From JABDIP01 sp965227455 (GTDB lineage Bacteria; Pseudomonadota; Alphaproteobacteria; DSM-16000; Inquilinaceae): a stretch of DNA of 64,000 bases. The first letter of the stretch is position 1, and each line of letters begins with the position of its first letter. The DNA lies in assembly GCA_965227455.1 (NCBI GenBank), contig OZ245752.1, forward strand, positions 5,084,001-5,148,000, read 5' to 3'. The notes below the pieces were generated by a model that worked only from the letters and a program-made list of their open reading frames with translations, did no database searches and was not told the origin of the DNA. Positions 52,515 through 63,200 of this stretch are shown here, piece by piece. Made by a program: the position numbers and the translations under genes.

Positions 52515-54911
52515 ATGTTTCAGCTATTACGATATTTTTCACTGACGAGTGCCCTCGTCATTGCAGTCGTCACTGTCGTAATGGTCCTGTTTTACCGCCA
52601 GGGGGCGGTGTCGGACCTGATCGCTTCAGCGGAAACACATAATGTCTCGCTTGCCCGATCCTTCGCCAACACGATCTGGCCGGATGTCGCCGACTACGTC
52701 ACCACCGTCGACGAGGACGGCGACGGTCTGAGGCAGAGGCCGGAGACCGCGCAGCTGCATGACGTCCTCAGGACCCTGACCGACGGTCTGCCGGTCCTCA
52801 AGATCAAGATCTACAACCTGGATGGCCTGACGGTCTATTCCTCCCAGGCCAGCCAGATGGGCGAGGACAAGAGCGGCAATGCGGGCTTCCTGATGGCGCG
52901 CGACGACTCCCGGCCCGCCAGCAAGCTCAGCTCCCGCGACAGCTTCAGCGCGTTTTCCGGAGCGGTTGAGAACCGCGACCTGGTTGAGACTTATGTCGCC
53001 GTGCAAGGCGCGAACGGTTCGGTCGAGGGGGTGTTGGAAATCTACACCGACGTTACCCCGCTGAAGGACCGCCTCGACCGCAATACCGCCAGCTACATGG
53101 CCTTGTTCCTGCTGATCTTCGCGGTGCTGTACGGCGCGCTGTTCGTGATCGTCCGTCGCGCGGACGGCATCCTCAACAAGCAGTATCTCGAGCTCGAGGA
53201 GAACGAGAAGAACATCCAGGCGAAGAACCTTGCACTGGAGGGCGAGATCGCCGAACGCGAGCAGGCGGAAGCGGCGCTGCGTACCGCGAAGGAGGCGGCC
53301 GAGACCGCCAATCGGGCGAAATCCGAGTTCCTTGCCATCGTGAGCCACGAAGTGCGGACGCCGATGAACGGCGTTCTCGGAATGGCCGGGATGCTCCTGG
53401 ATTCCGAACTCAGCCAGGAGCAGTGGGACTACGCCCGCACGATCAAGAAATCCGGCCAAAGCCTGATGACCATCATCGACGATATCCTGGACTTCTCGAA
53501 GGCGGAGGCCGGCAAGCTCACTCTGGAGGAGCTGGATTTCGGGCTGGTGCCGCTCATCGACAACGTTCTCGAGTTGCTCGGGCCGGAAGCCAACGGCAAG
53601 GGCATCGATCTTGCGGGGTATCTCGCTCCCGGCATTCCGAGAGACCTGCGCGGCGATGACGGCCGGATTCGCCAGGTCCTGCTGAACCTGATCGGCAATG
53701 CGGTCAAATTCACCAAGTCCGGTGGCGTGACGCTTGAGGTGACGGTGGATGGCGAGCCTTCGGTCACGGCCGGAGTCGTCCTGCGCTTCGTGGTCACCGA
53801 CACCGGCGACGGCATTCCGGCCGACGCCCTGGAGAAGATCTTCGGGGCCTTTGCCCAGGCGGATTCGTCGACCACGCGACGGTTCGGCGGTACCGGCCTT
53901 GGGCTGGCAATATCCGAGAGACTGGTCACGCTGATGGGTGGGGAGATCGGCGTCGAGAGCGAGGTCGGCCAGGGCAGCCGGTTCTGGTTCACCGTCCCGC
54001 TCAAGAATTGCAGCCGCCTCGCCGGCGATTGGACCAACGAGCTGATGGAGCCCATTCGCGGACGCCGGATCCTGGTCGTCTCCGGTGCCGAGCGGGCCCG
54101 CGCCGCCTTCGAGAGACAGCTGGCCGCGCTTGAGTTGGACGTCGTTTGCGCCGACGACGCAGAGTCCGGGTACTCCTGCCTGCGCGAGGCGGCGCAGGCC
54201 GAGGCCCCCATCGACATCGTGATCCTGGACGACATGACCATGCCGGCCGATGGGCGGGCTGCGGCGAAACGCTTCCGAGAGGAGTCCGGGAGCGAGACGG
54301 TCTCGCTGATCCTGTCTTCGGCGATCGGACGGATCGACTCGGACGTGGCGGCGCGGGAAAGCGGATATGACGCGGCCCTGCCGACACCTCTGCGCCCCGG
54401 TCTGCTGCTGCGATGCCTGAATGGCCTGCTCGATGCCAAGCCCGTCGTCGAGCTCGAAGCCGCAAAGGGGTCGCCGAAGCAGCCCCCCGCCTCCGGCAAG
54501 GTGTTCCGCATACTTCTCGCCGAAGACAATTCGGCGAACCGCAAGGTGGTCATCGCGCTGCTAAGCGGCTGCGGGTACCGCATCGACACGGTCGCCAATG
54601 GCCTGGAGGCCGTCGAGGCGATGCAGAACCGACCCTATGATCTGGTGCTGATGGATATCGAAATGCCGGAGATGGACGGTCCCGGCGCGGCGCGGCAGAT
54701 TCGCAGATTGCCGGGAAAGATCGGGGCGGTTCCGATCATCGCCGTCACCGCGCATGTGATGGAAGCGGACCGCGAGGCCTGCAAGGCGGCGGGCATGAAC
54801 GACTTCATCGAAAAGCCCATCGACCGGCCGAAGCTGGTCGAGAAGATCCGGTTCTGGTTGGGCCGCACGGTGCCTGACCAGGTCGATGTCAAGAAGCGGA
54901 TGAAGGCATAG
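52515..54911 (+). CDS. Hybrid sensor histidine kinase with two receiver domains
   Basis: A 798-residue membrane kinase from the ATG at 52515 with GGAAGG 4 bases upstream. Order: membrane helix (9-26), a periplasmic domain of about 165 residues, a second helix near 195-213, a coiled coil (ELEENEKNIQAKNLALEGEI), HisKA with VSHEVRTPMNGVLGM (His278), HATPase with LLNLIGNAVKF and FGGTGLGLAI, then two receivers. The first (about 515-635) keeps an Asp (ILDDMTMP) but lacks the acidic pair and the conserved Lys, so it is degenerate. The second (about 660-785) is intact: AEDNSANR, LMDIEMPEMDG (Asp714) and EKPID. No HAMP is evident. Confidence 0.92.
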   Translation: MFQLLRYFSLTSALVIAVVTVVMVLFYRQGAVSDLIASAETHNVSLARSFANTIWPDVADYVTTVDEDGDGLRQRPETAQLHDVLRTLTDGLPVLKIKIYNLDGLTVYSSQASQMGEDKSGNAGFLMARDDSRPASKLSSRDSFSAFSGAVENRDLVETYVAVQGANGSVEGVLEIYTDVTPLKDRLDRNTASYMALFLLIFAVLYGALFVIVRRADGILNKQYLELEENEKNIQAKNLALEGEIAEREQAEAALRTAKEAAETANRAKSEFLAIVSHEVRTPMNGVLGMAGMLLDSELSQEQWDYARTIKKSGQSLMTIIDDILDFSKAEAGKLTLEELDFGLVPLIDNVLELLGPEANGKGIDLAGYLAPGIPRDLRGDDGRIRQVLLNLIGNAVKFTKSGGVTLEVTVDGEPSVTAGVVLRFVVTDTGDGIPADALEKIFGAFAQADSSTTRRFGGTGLGLAISERLVTLMGGEIGVESEVGQGSRFWFTVPLKNCSRLAGDWTNELMEPIRGRRILVVSGAERARAAFERQLAALELDVVCADDAESGYSCLREAAQAEAPIDIVILDDMTMPADGRAAAKRFREESGSETVSLILSSAIGRIDSDVAARESGYDAALPTPLRPGLLLRCLNGLLDAKPVVELEAAKGSPKQPPASGKVFRILLAEDNSANRKVVIALLSGCGYRIDTVANGLEAVEAMQNRPYDLVLMDIEMPEMDGPGAARQIRRLPGKIGAVPIIAVTAHVMEADREACKAAGMNDFIEKPIDRPKLVEKIRFWLGRTVPDQVDVKKRMKA

Positions 54912-54921
54912 AGGCATCCCG

Positions 54922-54952
54922 CGGGCGGTCGGCTGCGCGGCTAGACCGCCCG
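54922..54952. terminator. Hairpin shared by convergent kinase and transporter genes
   Basis: CGGGCGGTC (54922-54930) pairs with GACCGCCCG (54944-54952) around a 13-base loop, a 9-bp perfect GC stem. It spans the end of the transporter gene and starts 11 bp after the kinase stop. No long T-run either way. Confidence 0.45.
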
Positions 54953-55816
54953 GGTCTTCTGGTCCACCAGCTTGGGGCGCCGAAACACGATGATCGCCAC
55001 GCCGGCGACCGTCGCCGCGCCGCCGATCACCAGGGCCCAGGTCAGCGCCTCGCCCAGGAAAAGGACTCCGGACAGCACGCCGAACAACGGCACCAGCAGC
55101 GTGAACGGCATCACCTGGTTCACCGAATAGCAGCGCAAGAGGCCGTACCAGAGCCCGTAGCAGAGGATCACGACGACCACCGACTGGTAGATCACCGAAC
55201 CCCAATCCAGCCAATCGGCGTCGGTGATCGCCTGCCACTGGCCGCCTTCCAGGACCAGCGAGGCGATGAGGAGCTGCGGCGTGCACATCAGCGCCATCCA
55301 GCCGTTCAGCGCAAAGCCGTCGACATCGGCAAGCTGCTTCATTTGGATGTTCGACACCGCCCAGACCATCGCTGCGGCCACGATCAGGCCGATCGCCCAG
55401 AGCGCGGAGCTGGCGCGCGGCTCGCCGGCCAGGATGGCCACCCCGGCGATCGCCAGCGCCATGCCGAGCAATCGGCGCCAGCCCGGCGGATCGCGCAGCA
55501 GAATGGCGCTGAGCAGGGCTGCAAAGGGCACCTGGATCTGGATTGTGATGGCGGCGACAGCTGCGTCGACCCGGGCCAGCCCGTTGAACATCAACGAGAA
55601 ATGCAGCAGCCCGAGGGTGAAGGAATAGAGGGCGATCTCCTTCAATCGGCCGCGCGGGATCGGTAGGAACGGCACCAGAAGGGTCGCGACCAGGGCGAAT
55701 CGCAGGGCGATCATCAGCAGCGGCGGGAATTGCGCCAGCCCGGTCTTGGAGACCGCGAAATTCATGCCCCAGAAAAACGCGATCATCAGCCCGACCAGAA
55801 TGTCGGCCAGCTTCAT
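54941..55816 (-). CDS. EamA (DMT) family transporter
   Basis: A 291-residue membrane protein with ten predicted helices in two EamA repeats (starting ILVGLMIAFFWGMNFAVSKTG and, for the second half, WAIGLIVAAAMVWAVSNI). DMT exporters move amino acids, metabolites or drugs; substrate unknown. The start MKLADILVGL has a normal N-in topology. Monocistronic, convergent with the hybrid kinase. Confidence 0.92.
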   Translation of the reverse strand: MKLADILVGLMIAFFWGMNFAVSKTGLAQFPPLLMIALRFALVATLLVPFLPIPRGRLKEIALYSFTLGLLHFSLMFNGLARVDAAVAAITIQIQVPFAALLSAILLRDPPGWRRLLGMALAIAGVAILAGEPRASSALWAIGLIVAAAMVWAVSNIQMKQLADVDGFALNGWMALMCTPQLLIASLVLEGGQWQAITDADWLDWGSVIYQSVVVVILCYGLWYGLLRCYSVNQVMPFTLLVPLFGVLSGVLFLGEALTWALVIGGAATVAGVAIIVFRRPKLVDQKTRAV

Positions 55817-55939
55817 GGCGGTGTATCCGTGAGAAGACGGCCGGGCTGGCCATCGGAAACGACAGGGTGAAGCGGTCGGCCGGCCGCGTCCATCGGAATC
55901 ACCGGGCGCCGGGATGGCCGCAGGCCGGCAAAATGCCGC

Positions 55940-56683
55940 TCAGCTCAGGCCGCGTTCCTGCTTGATGCGGTCGTAGGCGGCATTGATGGTCGCCACCTTC
56001 TCGTTCGCCACATCCACGAACTCCTGCGGCATGCCCTGGGCGAAGAGCCGGTCCGGGTGGTTTTCCCGAACCAGCTTGCGAAAGGCGCTCCTGATATCGT
56101 CGTCGGTGTGGGTCCGGTCCACGCCCAGGATGTGATAGGGGTCGCCAGCGTCGGGGCCAATCTCTTCCGCCCGGATCCGGTGGAAATCGGCTTCGTCGAG
56201 GCCCAGCGACATGGCCACGCCGTGAAGGAACTCCAGTTCCGCCGTTGCAACGTCGCCATCGGCCTTGGCGATGTGGAACAGGCAGGACAGCAGTTCCTCC
56301 AGCACCGCCGGCTGGTTGCGGAACAGCTTGGCGATCTGCCGCGCATAGGGTTCGAATCCGCGATGGTCGCGCCGGGCGATATTGAAGATCAGCGTGACCT
56401 TCGATTCCTCCTCCGGCGGCACCCGGAAGACCTCGCGGAAGGCGCGGATCTCGTCATCGGTGACGACGCCGTCCGCCTTGGCCATCTTGGCGCCGAGTAC
56501 GATGACGCCGATGGTGAAGGCGACCTCCTTCTTGGATTTCTCCACGTCGCCATCGGACGGGGCGGTCGCCGCGTCGGTCAGGCGGTCGACCGCATGCCCG
56601 GCCGCCGTGCCCAGGATCGCGCCCAATGGCCCGCCAAGCGCCAGCCCGGCGGCGCCGCCGATGATCTTGCCCCAGATGCTCAT
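55940..56683 (-). CDS. TerB-DnaJ domain protein (DjlA-like)
   Basis: A 247-residue protein from the ATG at 56683 (MSIWGKIIGGAAGLALGG). A Gly-rich hydrophobic N-terminus (residues 7-30) may touch the membrane; a TerB domain follows (MAKADGVVTDDEIRAFREVF and a second FHIAKADGDVATAELEFL), then a C-terminal J domain (DPYHILGVDRTHTDDDIRSAFRKLVRENHPDRL) described here by its ends, with the HPD motif intact. It resembles DjlA, a DnaK co-chaperone, but lacks a classic N-terminal helix. Divergent from the dCache kinase. Confidence 0.9.
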   Translation of the reverse strand: MSIWGKIIGGAAGLALGGPLGAILGTAAGHAVDRLTDAATAPSDGDVEKSKKEVAFTIGVIVLGAKMAKADGVVTDDEIRAFREVFRVPPEEESKVTLIFNIARRDHRGFEPYARQIAKLFRNQPAVLEELLSCLFHIAKADGDVATAELEFLHGVAMSLGLDEADFHRIRAEEIGPDAGDPYHILGVDRTHTDDDIRSAFRKLVRENHPDRLFAQGMPQEFVDVANEKVATINAAYDRIKQERGLS

Positions 56684-56766
56684 GTGAATCGGTTGTCCCG
56701 CACGCTCACCGCACAATAGCGAGCCGCTTCCCGGTCGCCAACCGCGGCGCTCCGATCGGCGCGCCC

Positions 56767-59250
56767 ATGGCAATGGCCGGCGATGCTGCTAAGTTCTCGG
56801 AAAAAACGGGGGCGCAAACACTGTCTCTACGACTCGTCCTTTTCCTGGGGATCATCGGTCTCCAGATCGTATCGGTCGCGGCGATCATCGCATCGTCCTA
56901 TGTCACGGCCGAGCACGCGCTCGTCAGGCTGGCCAACCGGGCCATGAGCTATGCCGGAGCCGATTCCGTCGAGCATCTGCAGGGCTTCTTCCGTCCGGCC
57001 CGCGACGCGACGGTGCTGACCGAGCGCCTGGCCGAGCACGAGGTGCTACGGACCGACGATCCGGCAGTGATGGAGCGGTATTTCTACAGCCAACTGCAGA
57101 TCACGCCCTGGCTCGACGGCATATTCTACGGCCGGAAGGATGGCGGCTTCGTCTTCGTGCGTACCGATGACGTGTACTCGGATGGCGGCTTCTACACCAA
57201 GATCATCGAAATCGACGGTACTGACCGGCAGGTCGAGTTCATCCTGAGGAACGCGGATTTCGTGGAAATCGAGCGGGAAGCCGACCCCGCCGACCCGTTC
57301 GACCCGCGCACCCGGCCATGGTTCGAGGCGGCCATCGCCCATGAGGGGCTGACCTGGACCCAGCCATACGTGTTCTTCACCTCCGGCCATCCCGGGATCA
57401 GCACCGCACTGGCGGTCCGCGACGATGCGGACCGGGTCGCGGGCGTCGTTGGCGTCGATATCGTCATCGACGATATCGCCGACTTCCTGTCCGCGCTCGA
57501 TATCGGCGAGCACGGCTCCGCCTACATACTGGACCGCCGCGGCGATGTGATCGCCTTGCCCGATGTCCGGACCGCGACCGTCGATGCCAGCGCCGTGGAG
57601 GATGGCCTGCGGTTCGCGACCGTCCAAGAGTTGGAGATTCCTGCCGCCAAGGCGGCCATCCTGTCGCTCGGCGCCGACCTGCCCGAGCTGGAATTCGGCG
57701 GCGAGGTCTTCAGCCGGTTCCGGTCCGGCGGCCAGGCCTATCTCTCCATTGCCGTGCCGTATCCGAGCGAGGAGTGGCGCTGGATCCTGGGCCTGTATTT
57801 CCCCGAGGACGTGGTCCTGGCCGAGGTCAAGCGGGCCCGGCTGGTGAACGGGCTTCTGGCATTTGCCATTGGCCTCGCCGCCTGTGTGATCGGCTTCTTC
57901 ATCTGGCGCGGTGTCGCGCGATTCTCCGCGGCCCTGCGGGACGGGGCGCTGGCGGTGGAGGCCGGCCGCCTCGACGAGGCTTGGACCTTCCGCAGCCGCT
58001 TTCGCGACCTGTCCGAAACGGCGGCCGTATTCGGGCGGATGTTCGAGGGCTTGCGGCAAAGGGAGCAGGACAACGCGGAACTCACGCGATCCCTGCGCGG
58101 CGAGATCGCCGCCCATGAACGGACCGGGGCGCAGCTCGGCACCTCGCAGGAACGCTACGCCCTGGCCATGGCCGGCACCAATGACGGCATCTGGGATTGG
58201 GACATCGCCGAGGATCGCATCATCCTTTCGCCGCGGCTGACTCAGATTCTGGGGCTGGGAACGGATGTGCAACGCATCACGGCGGAGGAATTCCAGGCGT
58301 TCATCCGCCCGGAGGACCTGGCGCCTTACTGTGCCGCCCTGTCGACCCACTTCAAGGCCGGCGAGGGCTTCTTCTCCCGCGAATGCCGGCTGGTGCGGCC
58401 GGACGGTTCGGAGATCTGGGCGCTGATCCGGGGCCTTGCCCTGTGGGATGAAGACGGGCGGGCCTATCGCATGGCCGGGTCGGTTACCGACGAGACCATG
58501 CGCAGGGCCGCCGAAGAGCGGGCGCGACGGTCGGAGCGGATGGAGGCGCTTGGCGAGTTGGCCGGCGGCGTGGCGCACGAGTTCAACAACCGGCTGGTGC
58601 CCATCGTCAGCTACACCGAGCTGGTGTTGGAAACGCTGCCCGAGGGCAGCGAAGGCCGGGAAAGGCTGGAACAGGTGCTCACCGCGGCCGAGGCGAGCCA
58701 GGACCTGATCCGGCAGATCCTGACCTTCAGCCGCGATCGCCCGACGCAGACGGAACCGATCTTCCTGCAGGAAGCCGTGGAGGCGGCGATCGACCTGCTG
58801 CGCCCGACGCTGTCTTCGGACATTCGGGTCGAGGCCAGGCTCGACGACCCGGCCGGCACGGTCATGGCGGATCGGACCCAGATCCAGACCATCGTGCTGA
58901 ACCTGTGTGCCAACGCCTCCTACGCCATCGGGTCGGAGGAGGGGCGCATTACGGTCGGTCTGCAGCGTCGGGAACTGGCCGGCGAGGCCGACAGCGCGGC
59001 GCTCGGCCTGCAGCCCGGCACTTATGTCGAACTGACGATCGAGGACACCGGGGCTGGGCTGGACAGGGAAACCATGGAACGGATCTTCGATCCCTTCTTC
59101 ACGACCAAGCCGGAGGGCGAAGGGACCGGCATGGGCCTGGCCATCGTCAACGGCATCGTCGTCGAGATGGGTGGCGCGATCTCGGTGGCCAGCCAGCCCG
59201 GTCGCGGAACCAGCTTCCGGATCGTCCTGCCGCGACTCGGCGACGGCTGA
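56767..59250 (+). CDS. dCache-PAS sensor histidine kinase
   Basis: An 827-residue kinase. Order: membrane helix near 20-45; a large periplasmic double-Cache domain (about 50-350) with PFDPRTRPWFEAAI and SAYILDRRGDVIALPD; second helix (GLLAFAIGLAACVIGFFIW); HAMP-like and coiled region; PAS (about 460-575) with GTNDGIWDWDI; HisKA with GGVAHEFNNRL (His604); HATPase with LNLCANASYAI, EDTGAGL and GEGTGMGLAIV. There is no receiver or partner regulator next to it. dCache domains often sense small organic molecules; the ligand is unknown. Confidence 0.93.
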   Translation: MAMAGDAAKFSEKTGAQTLSLRLVLFLGIIGLQIVSVAAIIASSYVTAEHALVRLANRAMSYAGADSVEHLQGFFRPARDATVLTERLAEHEVLRTDDPAVMERYFYSQLQITPWLDGIFYGRKDGGFVFVRTDDVYSDGGFYTKIIEIDGTDRQVEFILRNADFVEIEREADPADPFDPRTRPWFEAAIAHEGLTWTQPYVFFTSGHPGISTALAVRDDADRVAGVVGVDIVIDDIADFLSALDIGEHGSAYILDRRGDVIALPDVRTATVDASAVEDGLRFATVQELEIPAAKAAILSLGADLPELEFGGEVFSRFRSGGQAYLSIAVPYPSEEWRWILGLYFPEDVVLAEVKRARLVNGLLAFAIGLAACVIGFFIWRGVARFSAALRDGALAVEAGRLDEAWTFRSRFRDLSETAAVFGRMFEGLRQREQDNAELTRSLRGEIAAHERTGAQLGTSQERYALAMAGTNDGIWDWDIAEDRIILSPRLTQILGLGTDVQRITAEEFQAFIRPEDLAPYCAALSTHFKAGEGFFSRECRLVRPDGSEIWALIRGLALWDEDGRAYRMAGSVTDETMRRAAEERARRSERMEALGELAGGVAHEFNNRLVPIVSYTELVLETLPEGSEGRERLEQVLTAAEASQDLIRQILTFSRDRPTQTEPIFLQEAVEAAIDLLRPTLSSDIRVEARLDDPAGTVMADRTQIQTIVLNLCANASYAIGSEEGRITVGLQRRELAGEADSAALGLQPGTYVELTIEDTGAGLDRETMERIFDPFFTTKPEGEGTGMGLAIVNGIVVEMGGAISVASQPGRGTSFRIVLPRLGDG

Positions 59251-59271
59251 GCCGGGCAGTCAGGCGGCCCG

Positions 59272-60069
59272 TCAGCCATCCTCATCCGGGGAGGCCGCGA
59301 TGGCGCGGCCGGACCCGGCGCCGAGCACGCCGATGCCGGGCAGCCGGACCGCCAGATCGGCCGGATCGATCCCAAAGGACAGGCCCAGGAGGTTCAGTTC
59401 CAGCCCTTCCTCGGCGCCGACCATGACCCCGGCCAATCCGCGTGCGGAGATCTGGTACCCGGTGCCGCTGGGGCTGGAGGCCCAGAGCCGCCAGGCGCCC
59501 AGATAATCCTTGCCGACGGCGGTCGGCGGCAGATCGAGCCGCATTCCGGGCACCAGCCGGGCCACGTGGGCGGTGAAGGTGTTGCTGTTGGGGCCGGGCC
59601 AGATGCCATAGGTGTCGCCATAGGGGTAGGAGCGCACCGCCGCCTGGATCTGGGGGATCAGGGCCGATGCCTCCGGACCGCGAATGTCGACATAGATTTC
59701 CGGCGGCTGTCCGTACCAGGCGCGATCCGGTCGTCCGGTGCTGGTCGCGACGACCGAGATGCCGCGTCGCGCGCGCCAGCCCAAGACCTCGTAGGTGGTG
59801 AAGGTGTCCGCGTTCTCGGGCTTCACCGCGATCCAGGTATGGACGGCAAAGGCCCCTCGCCAGCTGAAGGCCCGCGCGCCGTAGACCTGCACCACCGCTT
59901 CGGGCGTCGCCGCCGGGTCCGGGGCGAGGCCGGCCGGTTCGCGGCTGGCGGACGACCAGCGGGCGCTGAGATCGACGGTGCCGCTGACCAGCACCAGCAA
60001 CGGTCCGCAGAGTAGCACCAATACCAGCCCCACAAAGATACCCACCATGCGTGTTGCCCGCTTGATCAT
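59272..60069 (-). CDS. DUF3750 protein
   Basis: A 265-residue protein with one N-terminal membrane helix (MVGIFVGLVLVLLCGPLLVLVSG) and a periplasmic domain containing the DUF3750 marks VYGARAFSWRGAFAVHTWIAV, YPYGDTYGIWPGPNSNTF and VGKDYLGAW. Function unknown. It is often found alone. It converges on the dCache kinase (21-bp spacer) and diverges from the oxoprolinase gene. Confidence 0.88.
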   Translation of the reverse strand: MIKRATRMVGIFVGLVLVLLCGPLLVLVSGTVDLSARWSSASREPAGLAPDPAATPEAVVQVYGARAFSWRGAFAVHTWIAVKPENADTFTTYEVLGWRARRGISVVATSTGRPDRAWYGQPPEIYVDIRGPEASALIPQIQAAVRSYPYGDTYGIWPGPNSNTFTAHVARLVPGMRLDLPPTAVGKDYLGAWRLWASSPSGTGYQISARGLAGVMVGAEEGLELNLLGLSFGIDPADLAVRLPGIGVLGAGSGRAIAASPDEDG

Positions 60070-60228
60070 GCGTCTCCCGACCTAAACCTGAAACCTGCGC
60101 CCACCCAACGGACCGTCGATTCCAGAGATCAAATGCGTCATCTTCGGGGCCGGGAACGCGGAATGGCGTCACGCCGCTAAGATGGTGCTTCGGCCAGGGC
60201 ATGGCCAGTGCCGGTGTTGGGAGGGGGC

Positions 60229-63200
60229 ATGCAGTCGCAATCGGACAGGGATATCGCCGACCGGGCCGGGGATGGCCGCTGGCAGTTCTGGATCGACCGG
60301 GGCGGCACCTTCACCGATATCGTGGCGCGGCGGCCCGATGGCGGGCTGACCACCCACAAGCTGCTGTCGGAGAACCCGGAGCGCTATCCGGACGCTGCCG
60401 TCCAGGGCATTCGCGACCTGCTGGGCATCGCCTCCGGCCAGCCGATCCCGGCCGAGCGCATCGAAGCGGTCAAGATGGGCACCACCGTGGCCACCAACGC
60501 CTTGCTGGAGCGCAAGGGCGACCGCACGCTGCTGCTGATCAATGAGGGATTCCGGGATGCGCTCAGGATCGCCTATCAGGCGCGCCCGCGGCTGTTCGAC
60601 CGCAATATCCGGTTGCCGGAGCTGCTGTACGAGCGGGTCGTCGAGATCCCCGGCCGGGTAACGGCCGAGGGCGAGGAACTGGCGCCGATCGATCTGGACG
60701 CCGCCCGGTCCGGTCTGGAGGCGGCCTATCGGGACGGCATCCGGGCCTGCGCCGTAGTCTTCATGCATGGCTATCGCTATCCGGGCCACGAGCAGGCGGT
60801 CGCGGAGCTGGCGCGGGAGATCGGCTTCACCCAGATCTCCGCCTCCCACGCGGTCAGCCCCCTGATCAAGCTGGTCGGACGCGGCGACACCGCCGTCGTC
60901 GATGCCTATCTCTCGCCGATCCTGCGGCGCTATGTCGATCAGGTGGCCGGCGAATTGGGCGGCGTGAGGCTCATGTTCATGCAGTCCAATGGCGGGCTGA
61001 CCGACGCACGGCTGTTCCAGGGCAAGGACAGCATCCTGTCCGGTCCGGCCGGCGGCATCGTCGGCGCGGCGAAGGTGGCCGGGATGGCCGGCTTCGACCG
61101 TATCATCGGCTTCGACATGGGTGGCACCTCCACCGACGTGACCCATTACGCCGGCGCCTTCGAGCGCGCCTTTGAGACCCATGTGGCCGGGGTGCGCATG
61201 CGTGCGCCGATGATGAAGATCCACACGGTGGCGGCCGGTGGCGGCTCGATCCTGCGATTCGATGGCGCGAAATACCGGGTCGGGCCGGAGAGCGCGGGCG
61301 CCAATCCCGGGCCGGCCTGCTACCGCCGCGGCGGTCCGCTGACGGTCACCGACTGCAACGTGATGCTGGGCAAGCTGCAGCCGGAATTCTTCCCCCGGGT
61401 GTTCGGCCCGGGCGGCGACGAGCCGCTGGATGCCGCCGCCGTGCACGCGAAATTCGCCGCCCTGGCGGAGGGGATCTCCGCCGCCACCGGCGACCGCCGC
61501 GGGCCGGCCGAGGTTGCCGACGGGTTCCTGCGCATCGCCGTCGACAACATGGCGAACGCCATCAAGCGGGTGTCGATCGAGCGCGGCCACGACGTAACCG
61601 CCTATACGCTGGTCTGCTTCGGCGGCGCCGGCGGCCAGCATGCCTGCCTGGTGGCCGACGCGCTCGGCATGAAGCGGGTGCATATCCATCCCTTCGCCGG
61701 CGTGCTCTCGGCCTATGGCATGGGGCTGGCCGAGGTGCGGGCCATGCGCGAGCGCACCATCGAGGCGCCGCTGCAGGACGCGCTGGCCTCGGCGGAGCAG
61801 GCGCTGGCGGCGATGGAACGCGAGGCGCAGGCGGAGTTGGAGTCCCAGGGCGTGGCGGATCACCGGGCCTTTCGCCGCCTGCACATCAAGTATCGCGGAA
61901 CCGATACCGCCCTGCCGGTGGCCTTCGCTGAGCCGGCCGAAGCGATCGCCGCCTTCGAGGCCGACCATCGCGCGCAGTTCGGCTTCGTCATGACCGGCCG
62001 GGACCACATCATCGATTCGGTCTCGGTGGAGCTGGTCGGCGGCGGAGCGGAGATCGCGGATCGTCCGCTGGCCGAAGACGCGGGCGCGGCCAGGCCCGAA
62101 CCACTGGCAGAGGTCGAGACGCATATGGCAGGGGAGGGGCGCGCGACGCCTGTCTACGACCGCGATGCCCTGCTGCCGGGCGCATCCGTGGACGGGCCGG
62201 CGATCCTCAAGGAAGCCAATGCGACATCGGTGATCGAACCGGGCTGGCGGGCGACCGTGACGCCCCTCAATCATCTGGTCATGGAGCGGGTGGTACCGCT
62301 GCCCAGCCGGGTGGCGGTGGGAACCACGGTCGATCCCGTCATGCTGGAGGTTTTCAACAACCTGTTCATGTCGATCGCCGAGCAGATGGGCACGGCGCTG
62401 CAGAACACCGCCTATTCGGTCAACATCAAGGAGCGCCTGGACTTCTCCTGCGCCGTTTTCGACCGCGACGGCTATCTTGTTGCCAATGCGCCACACATGC
62501 CGGTTCATCTCGGCTCCATGGGCGTCACCGTACGTCACGTGATCGAGAAACGTACGGGCAAGATGTCGGCCGGCGATGTGTACGCCGTGAACGATCCCTA
62601 CAACGGAGGTACGCATCTTCCAGACATCACCGTGGTTACGCCGGTATTCGATGCCGACGGGGCGACCGTACTGTTCTATGTCGCCAGCCGCGGCCACCAC
62701 GCCGATGTCGGCGGTTTGACCCCGGGCTCCATGCCGCCGGACAGCCGGACCATCGAGGAGGAAGGCGTACTGTTCGACGACTTCCTGCTGGTCGAGCAGG
62801 GCCGCTTCCGCGAGGACGCGCTCAACGCCCAACTGGATGGCGGTCGCTACCCGGCCCGCAATAACGAGCAGAACATTGGCGACCTGAAAGCTCAGATTGC
62901 CGCCAATGAGAAGGGCGTACAGGAACTCGGGCGCATGGTCGCCACCTTCGGCCTGGATGTGGTGCACGCCTATATGGGCCATGTCCGCGACAATGCCGAG
63001 GAGCAGGTCCGCCGGGTGCTGGACGTGCTGACGCCCGGCAGTTTCGAATACCCGCTGGACAATGGCGCAGTCATCAAGGTCGACATCCGGGTCGACCGCG
63101 AGGCGCGCTCGGCGGAGATCGACTTCACCGGCACCTCGGCGCAGCTCGACAACAATTTCAACGCGCCGTCCGCCGTTGTACGTGCGGCCGTACTGTACGT

